Positions 26,101-37,771 of a DNA stretch of 64,000 nucleotides are shown here, piece after piece. Within the stretch, counting starts at the first letter, position 1. The number at the start of each line of letters is the position of its first letter. The notes under the pieces are model-generated. The model was given only the letters and a program-made list of their open reading frames with translations. It was not told the DNA's origin and made no database searches. Both the position numbers and the translations under genes were made by a program. The DNA comes from Solwaraspora sp. WMMD791 (GTDB lineage: Bacteria > Actinomycetota > Actinomycetes > Mycobacteriales > Micromonosporaceae), in NCBI RefSeq assembly GCF_029581195.1, contig NZ_CP120737.1:372001-436000 (forward strand), given 5' to 3'.

Positions 26101-26369
26101 AGATCCCCGGCAACGCGGCGACGCAGTTCTTCGGGCTGCTCAACGCGCCGGTGCACATCGAAGCGGCCCGGGAGATGGCCCGGTTCAAGGGCGGCGACGT
26201 GCCGGACATCTCCCGGCTGAGCAGCGGGCAGTTCTACGTCGCCGTCGAGGGGCAGCCGTTCCGCAAGGCCCGTACGCCGCTCTGCCTCACCCACCACCCG
26301 GCTAGCCCGCTGACCGCCGAAGACGTTCTCACCCGCGCCCAGCAGAAGAATGTCGCCACCAGACGATAG
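23193..26369 (+). CDS. Large double P-loop ATPase: N-terminal AAA-like + C-terminal HerA/FtsK-like (DUF87) domain
   Basis: 1058 residues. The first Walker A, GQRGVGKTH, lies at about 66-72, followed by an AAA/STAND-like region to about 400. A helical middle follows (about 430-620) after an Ala/Thr/Pro linker. The second Walker A, AGSGSGKTVLIRR, lies at about 672, with the HerA-type VLDPNNDLARLGD just after it and the Walker B LLVMDEAQTLAPSG at about 923; FATQAPKGLHSQIPGNAATQ matches the HerA/VirD4-like sensor region. HerA-type enzymes are hexameric DNA translocases that work with nucleases. The gene overlaps its upstream partner and ends 95 bp before the first cas gene, all on one strand. A phage-defence or CRISPR-accessory role is inferred; the N-terminal AAA fused to HerA is unusual. 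Confidence 0.82.
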   Translation: MTEAALKALTHLQFSYTPTMNDVWRPAASHVDGLHTDVLRSILDGLALAKKNPDTSPIGVAVQGQRGVGKTHLLSRVRELTQLDGGYFFLINLLDANAFWHSVAVSMVDGLHQPVDDDGTTQLQMFLHRLVEGLELSIVTRMAVTGRAPMTVDRLNEFVAALSWSNRRIGIGCRDTARALALLAGIDPRAQDVANSWLLAGEEAEAGERLAWGIRPGRRLPQEIVSDVSRLLALTGPSVIAVDQVDGLIAQVANRSHVSGSPSTGAEEDGWRAAVSIDQVASGLMELRELTHRTLTVLSLLPVSWALIKSNAVDTAQDRFRETAPLESIPDADIGRTLVERRLAAHYAEVGFVPPYPSWPVRPEAFADAADFTPRQLLINVEKHIRACVRDGVVTEMTTLTALTTAAAETPTAEAKPTPTRPTTPGADGSSLGTLDQRYAELRAKAQVAGLLDPTNEDTQVPQLLAAGLRAWVWESADTDFEQDTIPARRPVLHARLRRTLDDTTGDEAHWAFRAIAAQHYNAELSRLRNACVAAGLAHGVANRRLFILRNDEWPRTPGRRRAVDKFIAAGGRTLPVTEDDLRSLVALRTLLAEEPDGLQDWLADRRPASRTSLLSAALVDVSREPAAPDGPGRESVAVDGYGPYLRVGADFDHGDPVRVELAALRKHVAIFAGSGSGKTVLIRRLVEECALLGVSAIVLDPNNDLARLGDPWPQPPAAWGDGDARAAADYLDATDVVVWTPGREGGRPLTFQPLPDFSGVRDDPDEFTQAVDSAVDALAPRAKVAASTAKAMRGQAVLRQALRHYGRHGATATLAGLIALLRDLPDGVSELTGAAAIAADLAENLEAARINDPMFGGTGESADPGTLLTPAPGKRARVSVISFVGLPGEEKRQGFVNQLQLALFSWIKRHPAGDRPLGGLLVMDEAQTLAPSGPITPCTRSTLMLASQARKYGLGLVFATQAPKGLHSQIPGNAATQFFGLLNAPVHIEAAREMARFKGGDVPDISRLSSGQFYVAVEGQPFRKARTPLCLTHHPASPLTAEDVLTRAQQKNVATRR

Positions 26370-26464
26370 GGTGTCGCCCGCCGAGTAATCCCCTATCGAC
26401 GCTTCAGTATTTCCGTCCTCGGTGAGTGCTGTCCGCGTCGACGCAAATGTGAAAGGAATTCTGA

Positions 26465-27700
26465 GTGCGTTCGTTGGATCTTGATGTGTTGCTGGCCGCC
26501 GGGTCGCCCGGTGGGTCGAGCTGTCTGACGTCGACGACCATGTTGGAGCCGGCCGGTGGCCGGCACACCTCGGTCGCGCCGGCCAAGTTCGCCCCCGAGC
26601 GCGGGAAGGGGTCGGTGTACGCGTACGAGCAGCGCTTCCTCGGTGACGAGAGCCGCTACGCCGCGATCATCGACTCCAAGCAGTCCCAGCTCAACCGGGC
26701 AGAGCAGGCCCTCGCTCAGGCTATCGAGGACGGACACCCGCTGCTGTCGCGGGTGCCGCACGTGCAGGTCACCTACGAGCGGGACGGCGCGGTCGAGCGC
26801 TACTACGACCTGACACTGCCGCACCGGGTCTTCGACGGTCACATTCGCGCCGGCACGATCGACGGGGTGCCGACGACGCAGACGGCGACGTACCGGGCGG
26901 TGCGGGACGCGAGCCCGGCCAACGCGCGAGCGCTGCTGGAGACCAGCCCGATCACGCTGGTCTTCGGCGGCTGGGATTCGAGTCGACGCAGCCGGCAGGG
27001 CCGGTGGCGCAGCGCCCTGGTCGGCGAGATCGTCGGCTTCGTCGCGGCGAGCCGGGACGAGACTGGCGCCCTGACCGAGCCCAAGCCCGGCCGTCGGGGC
27101 GGGGCGCGGGTCGATCCGGTCGGTATGCAGATCAACCTCGACAAGAAGACGATGACCGAGACGGTGAACCGGCAGCAGGCCGAACTGAGCCCGGTCACGC
27201 ATAGCAAGATCCTCAAGGCAGCTGGTGCGATCAAGGCCGGCACCAGGGAGTCGGCGTCCGCGCTCGGCCTCGGTGGCATCCCGCCGACCCTGGACCAGCT
27301 GGCCGGCGTCGCCTGCGACACGATCATCCGTACGCACGTGTTGTCCTTCGCGACGCTGCGGCAGATGCGCTTCGGTGCCGGCGTCGACGGCGACGCAGCC
27401 TGCCGGGCGCTGCTGGCCGCGTTGGCGCTCAACGCACTCGCCCGTTCCGATGCCGAGTTGTGCCTGCGGGCCAACTGCGACCTGGTCGAGGCCGAGCAGC
27501 CGAAGGTCCGGCTCGACCAGCGCGGCGGATCGTTCGCCGACGTCGAGCCGCTGAGCATCGACGCCGCCGACCTGCTGCTCGGCGAGGCCCTCGCACACGC
27601 CGAGAAGGTCGCCGACATCACCTGGTCGGGTCTGGCGATGCGGGTCGACGGCAACCCGGACATCGTCTCCGGCGCGGTCGAAACGGGTGACGGCGAGTGA
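26465..27700 (+). CDS. csb1: Type I-G CRISPR-associated Csb1 (Cas7-like, GSU0053 family)
   Basis: 411 residues. Family position and sequence features (TSTTMLEPAGGRHTSVAPAK near the N-terminus, LFGGWDSSRR-type Gly-rich loop SPITLVFGGWDS, DPVGMQINLDKK) match Csb1/GSU0053, the Cas7 backbone subunit of type I-G (formerly I-U) Cascade, which coats the crRNA. GTG 26465 is preceded by AAAGGAATTCT. It is the first gene of the cas operon; the next gene overlaps by 4 bp. The 95-bp gap upstream to the HerA-like ATPase may hold a promoter, but none is obvious. Confidence 0.88.
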   Translation: MRSLDLDVLLAAGSPGGSSCLTSTTMLEPAGGRHTSVAPAKFAPERGKGSVYAYEQRFLGDESRYAAIIDSKQSQLNRAEQALAQAIEDGHPLLSRVPHVQVTYERDGAVERYYDLTLPHRVFDGHIRAGTIDGVPTTQTATYRAVRDASPANARALLETSPITLVFGGWDSSRRSRQGRWRSALVGEIVGFVAASRDETGALTEPKPGRRGGARVDPVGMQINLDKKTMTETVNRQQAELSPVTHSKILKAAGAIKAGTRESASALGLGGIPPTLDQLAGVACDTIIRTHVLSFATLRQMRFGAGVDGDAACRALLAALALNALARSDAELCLRANCDLVEAEQPKVRLDQRGGSFADVEPLSIDAADLLLGEALAHAEKVADITWSGLAMRVDGNPDIVSGAVETGDGE

Positions 27701-29223
27701 GCTTCGCGATCGTCGCCGAGCCGGTCCTCGGCGTCTACAAGGGGCACATCGGCAGTGGCGAGCTCGACCCGCTGCCGTCGCCGGCCCGGCTGCACGCCGC
27801 CCTGCTCTGCGCTGCCGCCCAAGGGGTGCGGGCGGTCCCCGACGGTGACAGTCTGCAGCCCTGCGACACCGACCGGGAGGCGCTGCGCTGGCTGGAGGCC
27901 AACCCGCCGGACGGCATCGCCGTGCCGCAGACCCTGCCCAACGGCGGGGCGGCGACGGCGTACCGGCAGGAGGGTCTGATCGTCAAGGAAGGCCGCGGCC
28001 CGCTGGCGGCGAAGCTGGTCGGTAAGCCGGCGGTGACCGGTGTCGCGGTGACCGGACGGTACGCATGGACCTGGGAGCAGCCGCCGCCGGAGCCGGTCGC
28101 CGCCGCGCTGGCCGCGCTCTGCCCGGAGGTGCCCTACCTCGGCACGACCGAGTCGCCGGTGCGCCTCGTCGTCGCCGAGGCCGAGCCGACGCACCGCCTC
28201 GACCCCGACGCCGACCTGTTCACCGGCGACGGGCTCGACCTGGCGGTAGCCGTCGCCGGCCGGTCGGACGCCCTGGAAGCGGCGCATCGGGAGACGTCAG
28301 CCGCGCCGCCGCTGAAGTCCGACGCGCACAGGTCGAGTGAGAAGACGGTCGCGCCGCCGACGGTGACCGCCGGCGTCGAACTCGGCCGGTACGCCCGCAC
28401 GGAGCAGTCGCCACCGCTGACGCCGTGGACGTCGGTGCTCCTGTTCGGCATGGAGAAGCCAGTCCCGCCGGAGCTGCGGGTGCGGTACGCGGTCGCCGTA
28501 CACCGGGCGTTGATCTCGCTCGTCGGCGACGGTGCCCCCGCGATCCTCACCGGAGCGTACGCGGACCGCGCGCCGCAGCCGGCGAACCGGTGTGCGATCC
28601 AATTCGTCGGCCCGGACGCGCCGCACGTCGGCGGCACCGCGCTGGCGTTGCTGCTGCCCCGCGACGCCGACGACATCGACCTGACCCTGATCCGGATGGC
28701 GGCGCACCACCTGCGGCAGGTCAAGGTCGCCGCCGGCCCGTTCACGGTCAAGCCGCCGGTCGAAGTCGCGGCCGACGAGTTCTGGCCGGAGCCGGCCGCC
28801 GGCACGCAGCGCTGGTGGCAGACCGACCCGGTCGCCGTACCGGAGAGCCGGCCGCCACGCGGACGCGTCCGCGCCTGGTCCCTCACCGACGCCGCCGCGC
28901 TGTCGGTCGCCCTGGTCTGGCGCGACGAGTTCGAAACGGTGCCGGACCGGGGAGAAGCCCGCTACGAGGCGTTGGCCCGGGCGGCGTCCGCGCGCGGGGT
29001 CCGGGTCGAATCAGCGGTACGGGTGATGGACGGCGACGTCAGCCGCTACGTCCACAAGGTGCACCAGGACACGATCATCCAGCCGTACCGGGCGGTGCTC
29101 AACCTCGGCAACCTGACCGGCCCCCGGACGATCGCCGCCATCGGGCAGAGCCGGCACCTCGGCGGCGGCCTGCTGGTGCCCCGGGACCTGCCGGAAGCCA
29201 TCGCCCGACGGCTGGCCCGGTGA
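27697..29223 (+). CDS. csb2: Type I-G CRISPR-associated Csb2 (Cas5-Cas6 fusion, GSU0054 family)
   Basis: 508 residues. Csb2/GSU0054 is a two-part RAMP protein: an N-terminal Cas5-like part (PVLGVYKGHIGSGELDPLPS PARLHAALLCAAA region) and a C-terminal Cas6-like part that processes the pre-crRNA in type I-G. Terminal segments (LGNLTGPRTIAAIGQSRHL, then GGGLLVPRDL) show the Gly-rich loop expected near the end of RAMP proteins. It overlaps csb1 and cas3 by 4 bp on each side, so the whole operon is translationally coupled. Confidence 0.88.
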   Translation: MSFAIVAEPVLGVYKGHIGSGELDPLPSPARLHAALLCAAAQGVRAVPDGDSLQPCDTDREALRWLEANPPDGIAVPQTLPNGGAATAYRQEGLIVKEGRGPLAAKLVGKPAVTGVAVTGRYAWTWEQPPPEPVAAALAALCPEVPYLGTTESPVRLVVAEAEPTHRLDPDADLFTGDGLDLAVAVAGRSDALEAAHRETSAAPPLKSDAHRSSEKTVAPPTVTAGVELGRYARTEQSPPLTPWTSVLLFGMEKPVPPELRVRYAVAVHRALISLVGDGAPAILTGAYADRAPQPANRCAIQFVGPDAPHVGGTALALLLPRDADDIDLTLIRMAAHHLRQVKVAAGPFTVKPPVEVAADEFWPEPAAGTQRWWQTDPVAVPESRPPRGRVRAWSLTDAAALSVALVWRDEFETVPDRGEARYEALARAASARGVRVESAVRVMDGDVSRYVHKVHQDTIIQPYRAVLNLGNLTGPRTIAAIGQSRHLGGGLLVPRDLPEAIARRLAR

Positions 29224-32014
29224 GCGTCGACCGCGCCGACTTCGGCGCCTTCTTCGCCGCCGTCCGTGGCGGGCAGCAGCCGTTCCGCTGGCAGGAGCGG
29301 CTGCTCGACCACCTGTTGACCACCGGCCGCTGGCCGGACCAGCTGGTCGCGCCGACCGGGGCCGGCAAGACCAGCGTCATCGACGTGCACGTGTTCGCGG
29401 TGGCGCTGATGGCCGCCAGCCACCCCGTACGGGTGCCGCGCCGGCTCGCCCTCGTCGTCGACCGCCGGGCCCTCGTCGACGACCAGCACGCACACGCGAC
29501 GGCGATCGCCGACCTGTTGGCGACGGCCCGGGGCGGCCGGACCGTGCTGGCCCGGGTCGCCGCCGCGCTCGACTCGCTGCGTACCGGGCAGGTGGACCCG
29601 ACCGCGAGTCCGCTGACGGTGGCCCTGCTGCGCGGCGGGGCGCCGCCGTCCCGGTCCTGGCTGGACGAACCGGCCGGTGCCGCCGTGCTCTGCGCCACCC
29701 CCGACATGTGGGGTTCGCGGCTGCTGCTCGCCGGGTACGGGTCGCGGGCGCAGGCCCGGCCTCGGGAAGCCGGCCTGCTCGCCTTCGACACCGTCGCCGT
29801 CGTCGACGAGGCGCATCTGTCCCGGCAGCTGGTGACCACCGCCCGCCGGGTGGCCGAACTGGCCGCCGTCGCCGACGAACCGCTCGGCGTACCGGTGCTG
29901 CAGGTCGTCGAGACGACCGCCACGCCGCACGCCGACGCCGGGGTGGCGGTCGGCGTCGAAGCCGACGACCTGGCCGTGGACGCGCCGCTGCGGCAGCGGC
30001 TGACCAGCCCGAAGCCGGTCACCCTGGTGCCGGTCCCGGCCTGGCCGATCCCGAAGACCGGCCCGGCCTTCAAAGCGGGCGTCGCGGCGCTGGCCGACGA
30101 GGCAGCCCGGCTGCGTGAGGCAGTACGGCTGCGTGAGTCAGTACGGCTGCGTGACACGCACGGCGGGACGGTCGGCTGCTTCGTCAACAGTGTCGCGGTT
30201 GCCGCCGCCGTCGCCGCCGAACTGCGCGCACGTGGCCTGACCGTCGAGTTGATCTGCGGGCGGCTGCGGCCGTACGACGTGGACCGGTTGCGACCGCCGG
30301 CGTCGAACCTGCTCAGCCTCGGCGGTGATCCGACGGTCGATGTCCTGGTCAGCACCCAGAGTCTCGAAGTCGGGGTAGACCTGGATCTGGCCGCTGCCGT
30401 GACCGAGCTCGCCCCCGGTGGGGCGCTCGCCCAGCGGGCCGGCCGGGTCAACCGGCTCGGCCTCCGTCCCGTCACCGAGATCAGCGTGCTGGTGCCGGCC
30501 GGCGAGCTGCCCGACGCGGCCCAGTCCGGGCCGTACCAGCGGGACGACCTGGCGGCCGCTCTCACCTGGCTGGCCGGGCGGGCCGCCGACCCGGCGGGCC
30601 TCGCCCCATGGGCGCTGCGCGACCCCCGGCCGCCGGCCCCGGCCCTGCGGCGCGACCTGCTGCAACGACTGGAGCTTGCGCAGGCGTGGCAGCTGGCCCG
30701 GACCAGCGACGACCTCGCCGCCGCCGCACAGGACGACCTCGACCTGTGGCTCTCCGACGACCTCGACGCCCCCGACCACGAGTTCGGCATCGTCGTGCGG
30801 CGGGCGCTGCCGGCCGACGCCGCCGACGCCGTACGGCTGATCGAAGCCCTGCCGCCCCGCCCGCACGAGGTGTTCCCGGTGTCGATCAGGCTGGCGACGG
30901 AGATCTGTAAGCGGCTGAATCCGGGATCGGTGCTGGTCCGGCCCGGAGAGCCCGCACCCCGTCCGTTGACTGAGGACGAGCGGATCCGCCCCGGTGACGA
31001 GCTCGTCATCGACGACAAGAACGAGCTGTTCACCTCCAAGGTCGTCGACCCGGACGGCACCGATCGGGTCGACGACGTGCTCGACGCCGTCGACGACCCG
31101 AAACCCGGCCAGGTGGTGCTGCGGATCGAATCGAATACGGCCGCGCACCGCCGATTGCTCGACGCCGTCGCCGCGACCATCGTCGACCAGGACGCCCCGG
31201 AGACTCCGGGTGCCGCCGAACTGGATCCGATGGAGGTCGCCCAACTGCTGCGGGTGCACCGCGACGAGCTGACGCCGCGCCCGATGGCGGTCGCAGCGGC
31301 CGCCCTGCTCGACCGGCCGGACACCGAACGGGCCGGGGCCGAGGTCATCCCGCACTGGCAGGAATCCGACGACGGCAAGCCCCAACTCGCCCGGTTGATC
31401 GTCGTTGACCTGCGGAAGGCAACCGATGACGACGAGTTGCGCCAGACGTGGACCCCACGCCGTCGCAGGGTGTCGCTTCGCCAGCACGCCGAGGCGGTAG
31501 CGGACCGGGCCGAAACGGTCGGCGACCGGCTCGGCATGGCCCCCGAGTTGGTGGCGGTGCTGCGCCTGGCCGGCTTGCACCACGACGACGGCAAATCAGA
31601 CAAAAGGTTTCAAATGTGGCTCAATGCCGACCTGGCGGAGCCGCTGGCCAAGAGCGGTGTGCGGGACGCACGGATCATCCGGCGGCTGCGGCAGAAATCC
31701 GGGCTGCCGACCGGTTGGCGCCACGAACAGCTCTCCGTCGTCCGGGCCTGGCCGACGCTGTCCAACCAGGACGACGCCAGCCGGGAGCTGATCGCCCGGC
31801 TGGTCGGCACCAGCCACGGACACGGTCGGCACGGCTTCCCGCACACCGCTGGGCAGCTCGTCGGCGACACCGACGCTACCGCCGTCGACCTGTTCGACGA
31901 GGGCCGGTGGGACGAACTGATTGAACGAACCCACCGCCGGTGGGGGGTGTGGGGCTGCGCCTACCTGGAAGCGCTGCTCCGCGCCGCCGACGGGCAGGTC
32001 TCCGCGGAGGGCTC

Positions 32015-32018
<4 letters not shown>
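29220..32018 (+). CDS. cas3: Cas3 helicase-nuclease with C-terminal HD domain
   Basis: 932 residues from GTG 29220 (overlap GTGA with csb2). Superfamily 2 helicase motifs are in order: Walker A PTGAGKTS at about 44, DEAH at about 197, STQSLEVGVDLD (motif V) near 382 and QRAGRVNRLG (motif VI) near 405. The HD nuclease comes at the C-terminus (LHHDDGKSDKRFQ, about 785), followed by RHEQLSVVRAW and HGHGRHG. HD after the helicase is the arrangement specific to type I-G/I-U Cas3. It unwinds and degrades target DNA after Cascade recruitment. A tandem VRLRE/S repeat (about 300-310) is a small local duplication. Confidence 0.93.
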
Positions 32019-34964
<2,946 letters not shown>

Positions 34965-35172
34965 CCCCGCCGTCCGCCCTACCGCTGCCCGCCGCGAAGG
35001 GTCCGTCGTGACGGCCGTGAGCGCGGACCCTTCGCGGAGCTGTTTTGCCTGTTCAGAGTTCATTCGATAGTGGACGGAAGTGGCGGTTGGAGCCCTGCGA
35101 GGCCCTCCGTCGACGGACCCTTCGCGAACCCCTCGCTCCACCGCAGGTCGGGAGGGGTAAGATTCGGACCCA
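34965..35172 (+). promoter_or_regulatory. CRISPR leader region
   Basis: 208 bp between cas2 and the first repeat; intact repeats start here while degenerate ones are at the other end, so this is the leader side. It contains a 14-bp perfect inverted repeat (34992-35005 and 35024-35037, arm CCGCGAAGGGTCCG) and a third copy of the CGGACCCTTCGCG word at 35114-35126. The pre-crRNA promoter and integration-anchoring sites are expected here. A plus-strand frame from 35045 into the array is a shadow. Confidence 0.7.
34992..35037. terminator. Hairpin after cas2, possible terminator or leader element
   Basis: Two 14-bp complementary arms separated by 18 bp, 27 bp after the cas2 stop. It could end the cas transcript. 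The third, direct copy of the right arm at 35114-35126 argues that the word may instead be a protein-binding site in the leader. Confidence 0.5.
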
Positions 35173-36363
35173 GTCGCAGCTCTCTCGGGAGCTGCCCTTC
35201 ATTGAGGCGGCGTCATGGTCTGGGGCGTAGCGGTGCTGATCGGCGTGGTCGCAGCTCTCTCGGGAGCTGCCCTTCATTGAGGCAAGGCAGGCGCGTCCGC
35301 GATCCGTCCGGGCCGAGTCGCAGCTCTCTCGGGAGCTGCCCTTCATTGAGGCCGGGGCAAGGGCCGCGACCGGGTGCAGCTGTCGATGTCGCAGCTCTCT
35401 CGGGAGCTGCCCTTCATTGAGGCAACCCGACCCCGCTGGCCCTGCCGTTCGCGTTGCTGTCGCGTCGCAGCTCTCTCGGGAGCTGCCCTTCATTGAGGCA
35501 TCTCGACGGTGCGATCACTCAGGCCGGCGGCCTGGTCGCAGCTCTCTCGGGAGCTGCCCTTCATTGAGGCCGTGGCCGGCAGGACGGCGATGTCCGACGG
35601 CACGCGTCGCAGCTCTCTCGGGAGCTGCCCTTCATTGAGGCGCCGCAGGCCACGACCCGACATCGGTCGACGGCTACCTGTCGCAGCTCTCTCGGGAGCT
35701 GCCCTTCATTGAGGCTGTGCATCTCCTTCGGGAGGGAAGCGGGGCGCGGCGTCGCAGCTCTCTCGGGAGCTGCCCTTCATTGAGGCGCGGCGGTGGCGTA
35801 GCGGGCGGGTCGCTGCCGCAGGTCGCAGCTCTCTCGGGAGCTGCCCTTCATTGAGGCGTGGCGGTCGGCCTGGTGGTGAGGATGAGAGGGCGTCGGTCGC
35901 AGCTCTCTCGGGAGCTGCCCTTCATTGAGGCACCCTGACGCTCACCGCTACGTGGTGACCTTGCGGGTCGCAGCTCTCTCGGGAGCTGCCCTTCATTGAG
36001 GCATCCCTCATGGCTCGCGCATAGGCGGCATCCACCACGTCGCAGCTCTCTCGGGAGCTGCCCTTCATTGAGGCCCGGCGAACGCCGGGTCGCTGATCGA
36101 GTAGACAGCGTTGGTCGCAGCTCTCTCGGGAGCTGCCCTTCATTGAGGCGCCGGCAACTGGAACGACGGAATGCGCCAGCAGCGGAGTCGCAGCTCTCTC
36201 GGGAGCTGCCCTTCATTGAGGCTGGGCCGGCGGTGACCGGGACTACCCGTACGCCGGTCGCAGCTCTCTCGGGAGCTGCCCTTCATTGAGGCTGACCTGG
36301 GAGGCGGTGACAAGTGGCCGCCCCGACGTCGCAGCTCTCTCGGGAGCTGCCCTTCATTGAGGC

Positions 36364-36401
36364 GGCCTGGGCGAGTACGCCGCGCACACCGATGAGGAGA
36401 T
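36364..36401 (+). repeat. Spacer 17, identical to spacer 19 (36511-36548)
   Basis: Both 38-nt spacers start GGCCTGGGCGAGTACGCC and are identical throughout. They are separated by repeat 18, spacer 18 and repeat 19. Such duplication could arise by recombination between repeats or by independent capture of the same protospacer. Confidence 0.95.
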
Positions 36402-37229
36402 GTCGCAGCTCTCTCGGGAGCTGCCCTTCATTGAGGCCGGGTCGGACCCCAGGCACGCGCGGCCCGGCTCGCCAGTCGCAGCTCTCTCGGGAGCTGCCCT
36501 TCATTGAGGCGGCCTGGGCGAGTACGCCGCGCACACCGATGAGGAGATGTCGCAGCTCTCTCGGGAGCTGCCCTTCATTGAGGCCTCGGCTGATGCCGGA
36601 AACGATCCTCGCGGGTCGCAGCTCTCTCGGGAGCTGCCCTTCATTGAGGCAACGCGAACCACCAGTTCGCCGGGGCGCCGACCGCCGTGTCGCAGCTCTC
36701 TCGGGAGCTGCCCTTCATTGAGGCTGCGTGCCGGCGCCGACGGCCAGGCCTGCGGTGGCGGTCGCAGCTCTCTCGGGAGCTGCCCTTCATTGAGGCTTCG
36801 CCGATATCGCTGCCGGTGTGGCGGTGGAGGAGTCGCAGCTCTCTCGGGAGCTGCCCTTCATTGAGGCGTCCGGGCCACCTCGCCGCGCTGCGCCAGCTGC
36901 GCGTCGCAGCTCTCTCGGGAGCTGCCCTTCATTGAGGCCGAGCGAGCGCGGCTAGGTCGCGGGCGTACAGCGGTCGCAGCTCTCTCGGGAGCTGCCCTTC
37001 ATTGAGGCGCCCAGGCGTGCCGCCGTCCCTCGGCCGGTGGTCGGTCGCAGCTCTCTCGGGATCTGCCCTTCATTGAGGCAAAGCACCACCACGTAAGCAA
37101 CCAGCATTGTCACTAGGTCGTAGCTCTCTCGGGAGCTGCCCTTCATTGAGGCATCTTCTCGATCCACGCCGCCCGGCTGGCCTGCTGTCGCAGGTCGCAG
37201 CTCTCTCGGGAGCTGCGCTTCATTGAGGC

Positions 37230-37264
37230 CTGATCGCGTACGACGTCTCCGATGACGTCCGCCT
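37230..37264 (+). other. Spacer 29, matching a cas2 gene
   Basis: 35 nt near the leader-distal end. Aligned without gaps to cas2 positions 34689-34723, 29 of 35 bases agree. In the cas2 codon phase it encodes LIAYDVSDDVR, against IVAYDVSDDVR in this locus. Four of the six mismatches fall on third codon positions or the truncated last codon, as expected for a homologous gene. Confidence 0.85.
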
Positions 37265-37378
37265 GTCGCAGTTCTCTCGAGGGCTGCCCTTCATCGAGAC
37301 GGGGACCAGCCGGTTCCGCTCCAGCGCAGCGGAAGCGGTGCCGTCGCAGCTTTCTCGGGAGCTGCCCTTCGTTGAGGC

Positions 37379-37576
37379 CCGATGCAGCGACGCGCTCGGC
37401 CACCCCCCACCCCACTCTCGACAGCCATTGTCACCGCCGTTGAGAGTGAGCCCTCGCGGACGCGTGTCCCGTGTCGCCGACCTGGTGAACGTTCGTGGTC
37501 AACGGCACTATCCACTGCAGGGCGGTGGGGGGCACCTCGGGTACCGGGGCAGCCCCCACCGCCGTGGGTTGGGGTG
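37379..37576. other. Post-array intergenic region
   Basis: 198 bp between the last degenerate repeat and the second DUF397 gene. It contains C-rich and G-rich stretches (near 37400 and 37525) but no gene and no further recognisable repeat. Confidence 0.5.
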
Positions 37577-37771
37577 TCAGTGGGGGAGCGCGCCGGTTTG
37601 CAGGGCGGTAGTGAAGATGCCCCACTGCGTGGCGGTGAAGGTGAGGGTGGGGCCGGTGCGGTCCTTGCTGTCGCGTACCTCAGCGCGGCCGGCGTGCCGG
37701 CGGGCCTCGACGCACTCGCCGCCGTTGCCGGCGCTGCGGCTGGAGGTGAACCAGGGGGTGTCTGGCTTCAT
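37577..37771 (-). CDS. DUF397 protein (second copy)
   Basis: 64 residues, differing from the first copy at about nine positions. WFTSSRSAGNGGECVEA and VRDSKDRTGPTLTF are kept. The ATG at 37771 overlaps the XRE stop by 4 bp, as in the first copy. It is the partner of the regulator upstream; divergence between the copies indicates that the duplication is old enough for both to have drifted. Confidence 0.9.
   Translation of the reverse strand: MKPDTPWFTSSRSAGNGGECVEARRHAGRAEVRDSKDRTGPTLTFTATQWGIFTTALQTGALPH

Larger units (their letters stand above)
35173..37378 (+). CRISPR. Type I-G CRISPR array, 31 repeats and 30 spacers
   Basis: 36-bp repeats begin GTCGCAGCTC and end ATTGAGGC. Each contains a hairpin (GCAGCTC and GAGCTGC, 7-bp stem, 6-nt loop at repeat positions 4-23), and the last 8 nt form an ATTGAGGC 5'-handle of the ATTGAAGC class. 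The first 26 repeats are identical; from repeat 27 (37044) to 31 (37343) they accumulate changes, most in repeat 30 (37265-37300). Spacers range from 30 to 42 nt, most 34-39. Spacers 17 and 19 are identical. Degeneracy at the right end sets the leader at the cas2 side and transcription on the plus strand. Confidence 0.98.

Noticed and set aside
23559-26297. Long minus-strand open frame opposite the HerA-like ATPase
   Set aside because: The plus strand has clear Walker motifs and operon coupling; the antisense product is low-complexity Gln/Arg/Gly.
35053-37415. Open frames on both strands through the CRISPR array encoding repeated Ser/Arg/Gly-rich peptides
   Set aside because: They are translations of the 36-bp repeats with spacers between; no start, ribosome site or coding bias supports them.
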